Source: Mya arenaria (lineage: Eukaryota; Mollusca; Bivalvia; Myida; Myidae). Taken from it: a stretch of DNA of 64,000 nucleotides. A program made the position numbers and the translations under genes. The stretch is from positions 13,112,269 through 13,176,268 of the forward strand of contig NC_069129.1 in NCBI RefSeq assembly GCF_026914265.1, read 5' to 3'. The notes beneath the pieces are model-generated. The model was not told the origin of the DNA and searched no databases. It saw only the letters and a program-made list of their open reading frames with translations. Of the stretch, positions 62,734 to 64,000 are shown one piece after another (within the stretch, counting starts at the first letter, position 1; each line of letters begins with the position of its first letter).

Positions 62734-64000
62734 TATATGCATTTTGATGAAACATTTACAAAGCATATACTTGAAAATTTGCACAACGTGCCCCATAATG
62801 AAAGTTTCGGCTCAAACTCTAGATAACAGTTCAGTTTATTACGATACGGGATTGTTTTTATATTGATTGAATAAAGGGTAAAAATACCGATTTCAACACG
62901 CATTTTGTCTTTGACAGTATTATTTAGGTGCTCGAAAAAAAAACTTGCCTAGTCTAGAAGTTGCCCGGAATTCTGGAACACCCGCATCATGAGCATGGAT
63001 CTTGGGCTATAGCTTAACCGGGGTCGTACAACGTGAACTTCTTTAAATGCTTTAGTGATAATAGCATAATATTTTGTTCAAACATGAAGAGATTAGACTT
63101 CAAATTTGCCTATACATTTATTTATCCGTTATTGATTTTCATCAGGTGAAGTGGTAGATATAAAAAGTGTTAGTAGGTACTTTACATAATATCATGTAGA
63201 TCAGATAAAAGTTATGGATTGTTTGTACATTCTCACGCTGGTTCATATCAAACTATTTTAGTGTATCAACATTCTAACAACCTCTAACCATTGCAAAGAA
63301 ATATTGTTTTCGATATTACCTGGTGACGTATTATTTAGTGCGAGATACCACTCGTTTTCTATAAAACTGTATGTGTAACTTCATCCACACTTCGGTACTA
63401 GAAATAATGAATATCTGTCACCTTTACAAGTGATGTTTTTGTTATATCTGCGTTTTTAACTATTGTCTCTGTCTGTCTGCGTTTAAGCACCCGTCAGTTA
63501 AAAAAGGATATGCACTGAAGGTTTGAAAACTCCGTGTACTTGATCAACTGTAAAATGTCCGTGTACTTATCAAATTGTTTTTGCTCATTTTTTTCTTTTC
63601 ATAAAACTATAAGAAAGTATACTTATGAAATGAAATAAATGAGGGAACTGGGAAAAGATATTTGAGTATAGAGTATTCGTTATTCCAGATATCTAAAAAC
63701 ATAACTGCGTTTCATTACTAATGTGCAAAACTCATGTTAACAATTGTTTTCCGGAAGTAGATGTGATATAAATACCATTAAACTCGTTTAGAATTTTTTT
63801 AGGACTGCCATGTTATACCTTCCAGGGGCTCTTCAATAGTTATAGAAGTTATAATCCTTCACATGTTGGCCCATTCAGAGTTGCTAGTTTACTCTAGTGT
63901 ATTTACAATTAGGCGTGAAAAATGTTTGTTTTCACTTAACCGACCGACCCTATGTTTTCACCCGACCCTTAACTTTTTTTTGCCGTAGTTTGGATTTTTG

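Larger units (their letters stand above)
61824..64000. other. Right-edge region, no supported gene
   Basis: Upstream of the TRIM-like gene. Contains a possible leader exon (62179-62221) and a 43-bp tandem repeat (62519-62733). From 62735 to the end I see only AT-rich sequence without convincing frames. Confidence 0.6.

Overview
This window looks like AT-rich nuclear DNA of a mollusc, most likely a bivalve. The genes are split into small exons with ordinary GT-AG borders. They encode animal proteins (UEV ubiquitin-conjugating variant, CDK10, NDUFS3, a RING-less TRIM protein). The introns and spacers carry bivalve-type interspersed repeats, such as short-unit repeats with phrases like 'ggtcaaggtcac' or 'aactcctaaatgac', foldback MITEs, and minisatellites inside or beside them. 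No RNA gene, CRISPR array or bacterial feature was seen.

Layout. 1-2.6 kb: the 5' part of an unrecognised minus-strand gene with four exons, running off the left edge. 4.4-10 kb: a complete UBE2V/MMS2-type gene on plus, with a decayed hAT piece and small repeats in its first intron. 10-13.8 kb: a convergent spacer with repeats. 13.8-23.9 kb: a complete 14-exon CDK10 gene on minus, with a 2.1 kb minisatellite of 17-bp units in one intron and a decayed relative in another. 24-26.1 kb: the divergent CDK10/NDUFS3 spacer, filled by a 1.7 kb foldback element with 8-bp target duplications that holds a second TA-flanked element. 26.7-31.2 kb: complete NDUFS3 (complex I) on plus. 31.2-38.5 kb: a gene-free stretch with two large unrelated minisatellites (38-bp and 44-bp units). 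38.7-52.3 kb: two tandem paralogous genes for an unrecognised coiled-coil protein, with matching exon plans and duplicated flanks, associated with three copies of an element that carries a near-perfect 144-154 bp hairpin. 53-58 kb: MITEs and repeats. 58.4-61.8 kb: a TRIM-like B-box/coiled-coil/beta-propeller gene on minus with two apparent one-base frameshifts. 62.5 kb: a young 43-bp tandem repeat.

The known genes are unrelated housekeeping or signalling genes: K63-ubiquitin E2 partner, CDK10/cyclin M kinase, complex I subunit and a TRIM protein. They do not form a functional cluster. The most unusual items are the coiled-coil gene pair, the hairpin elements, the stacked minisatellites, and local partial re-duplications of exons of both CDK10 and NDUFS3 inside their own introns. 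Exon borders were read by eye from splice consensus and frame continuity. Products were named from remembered family sequences, without any database search.
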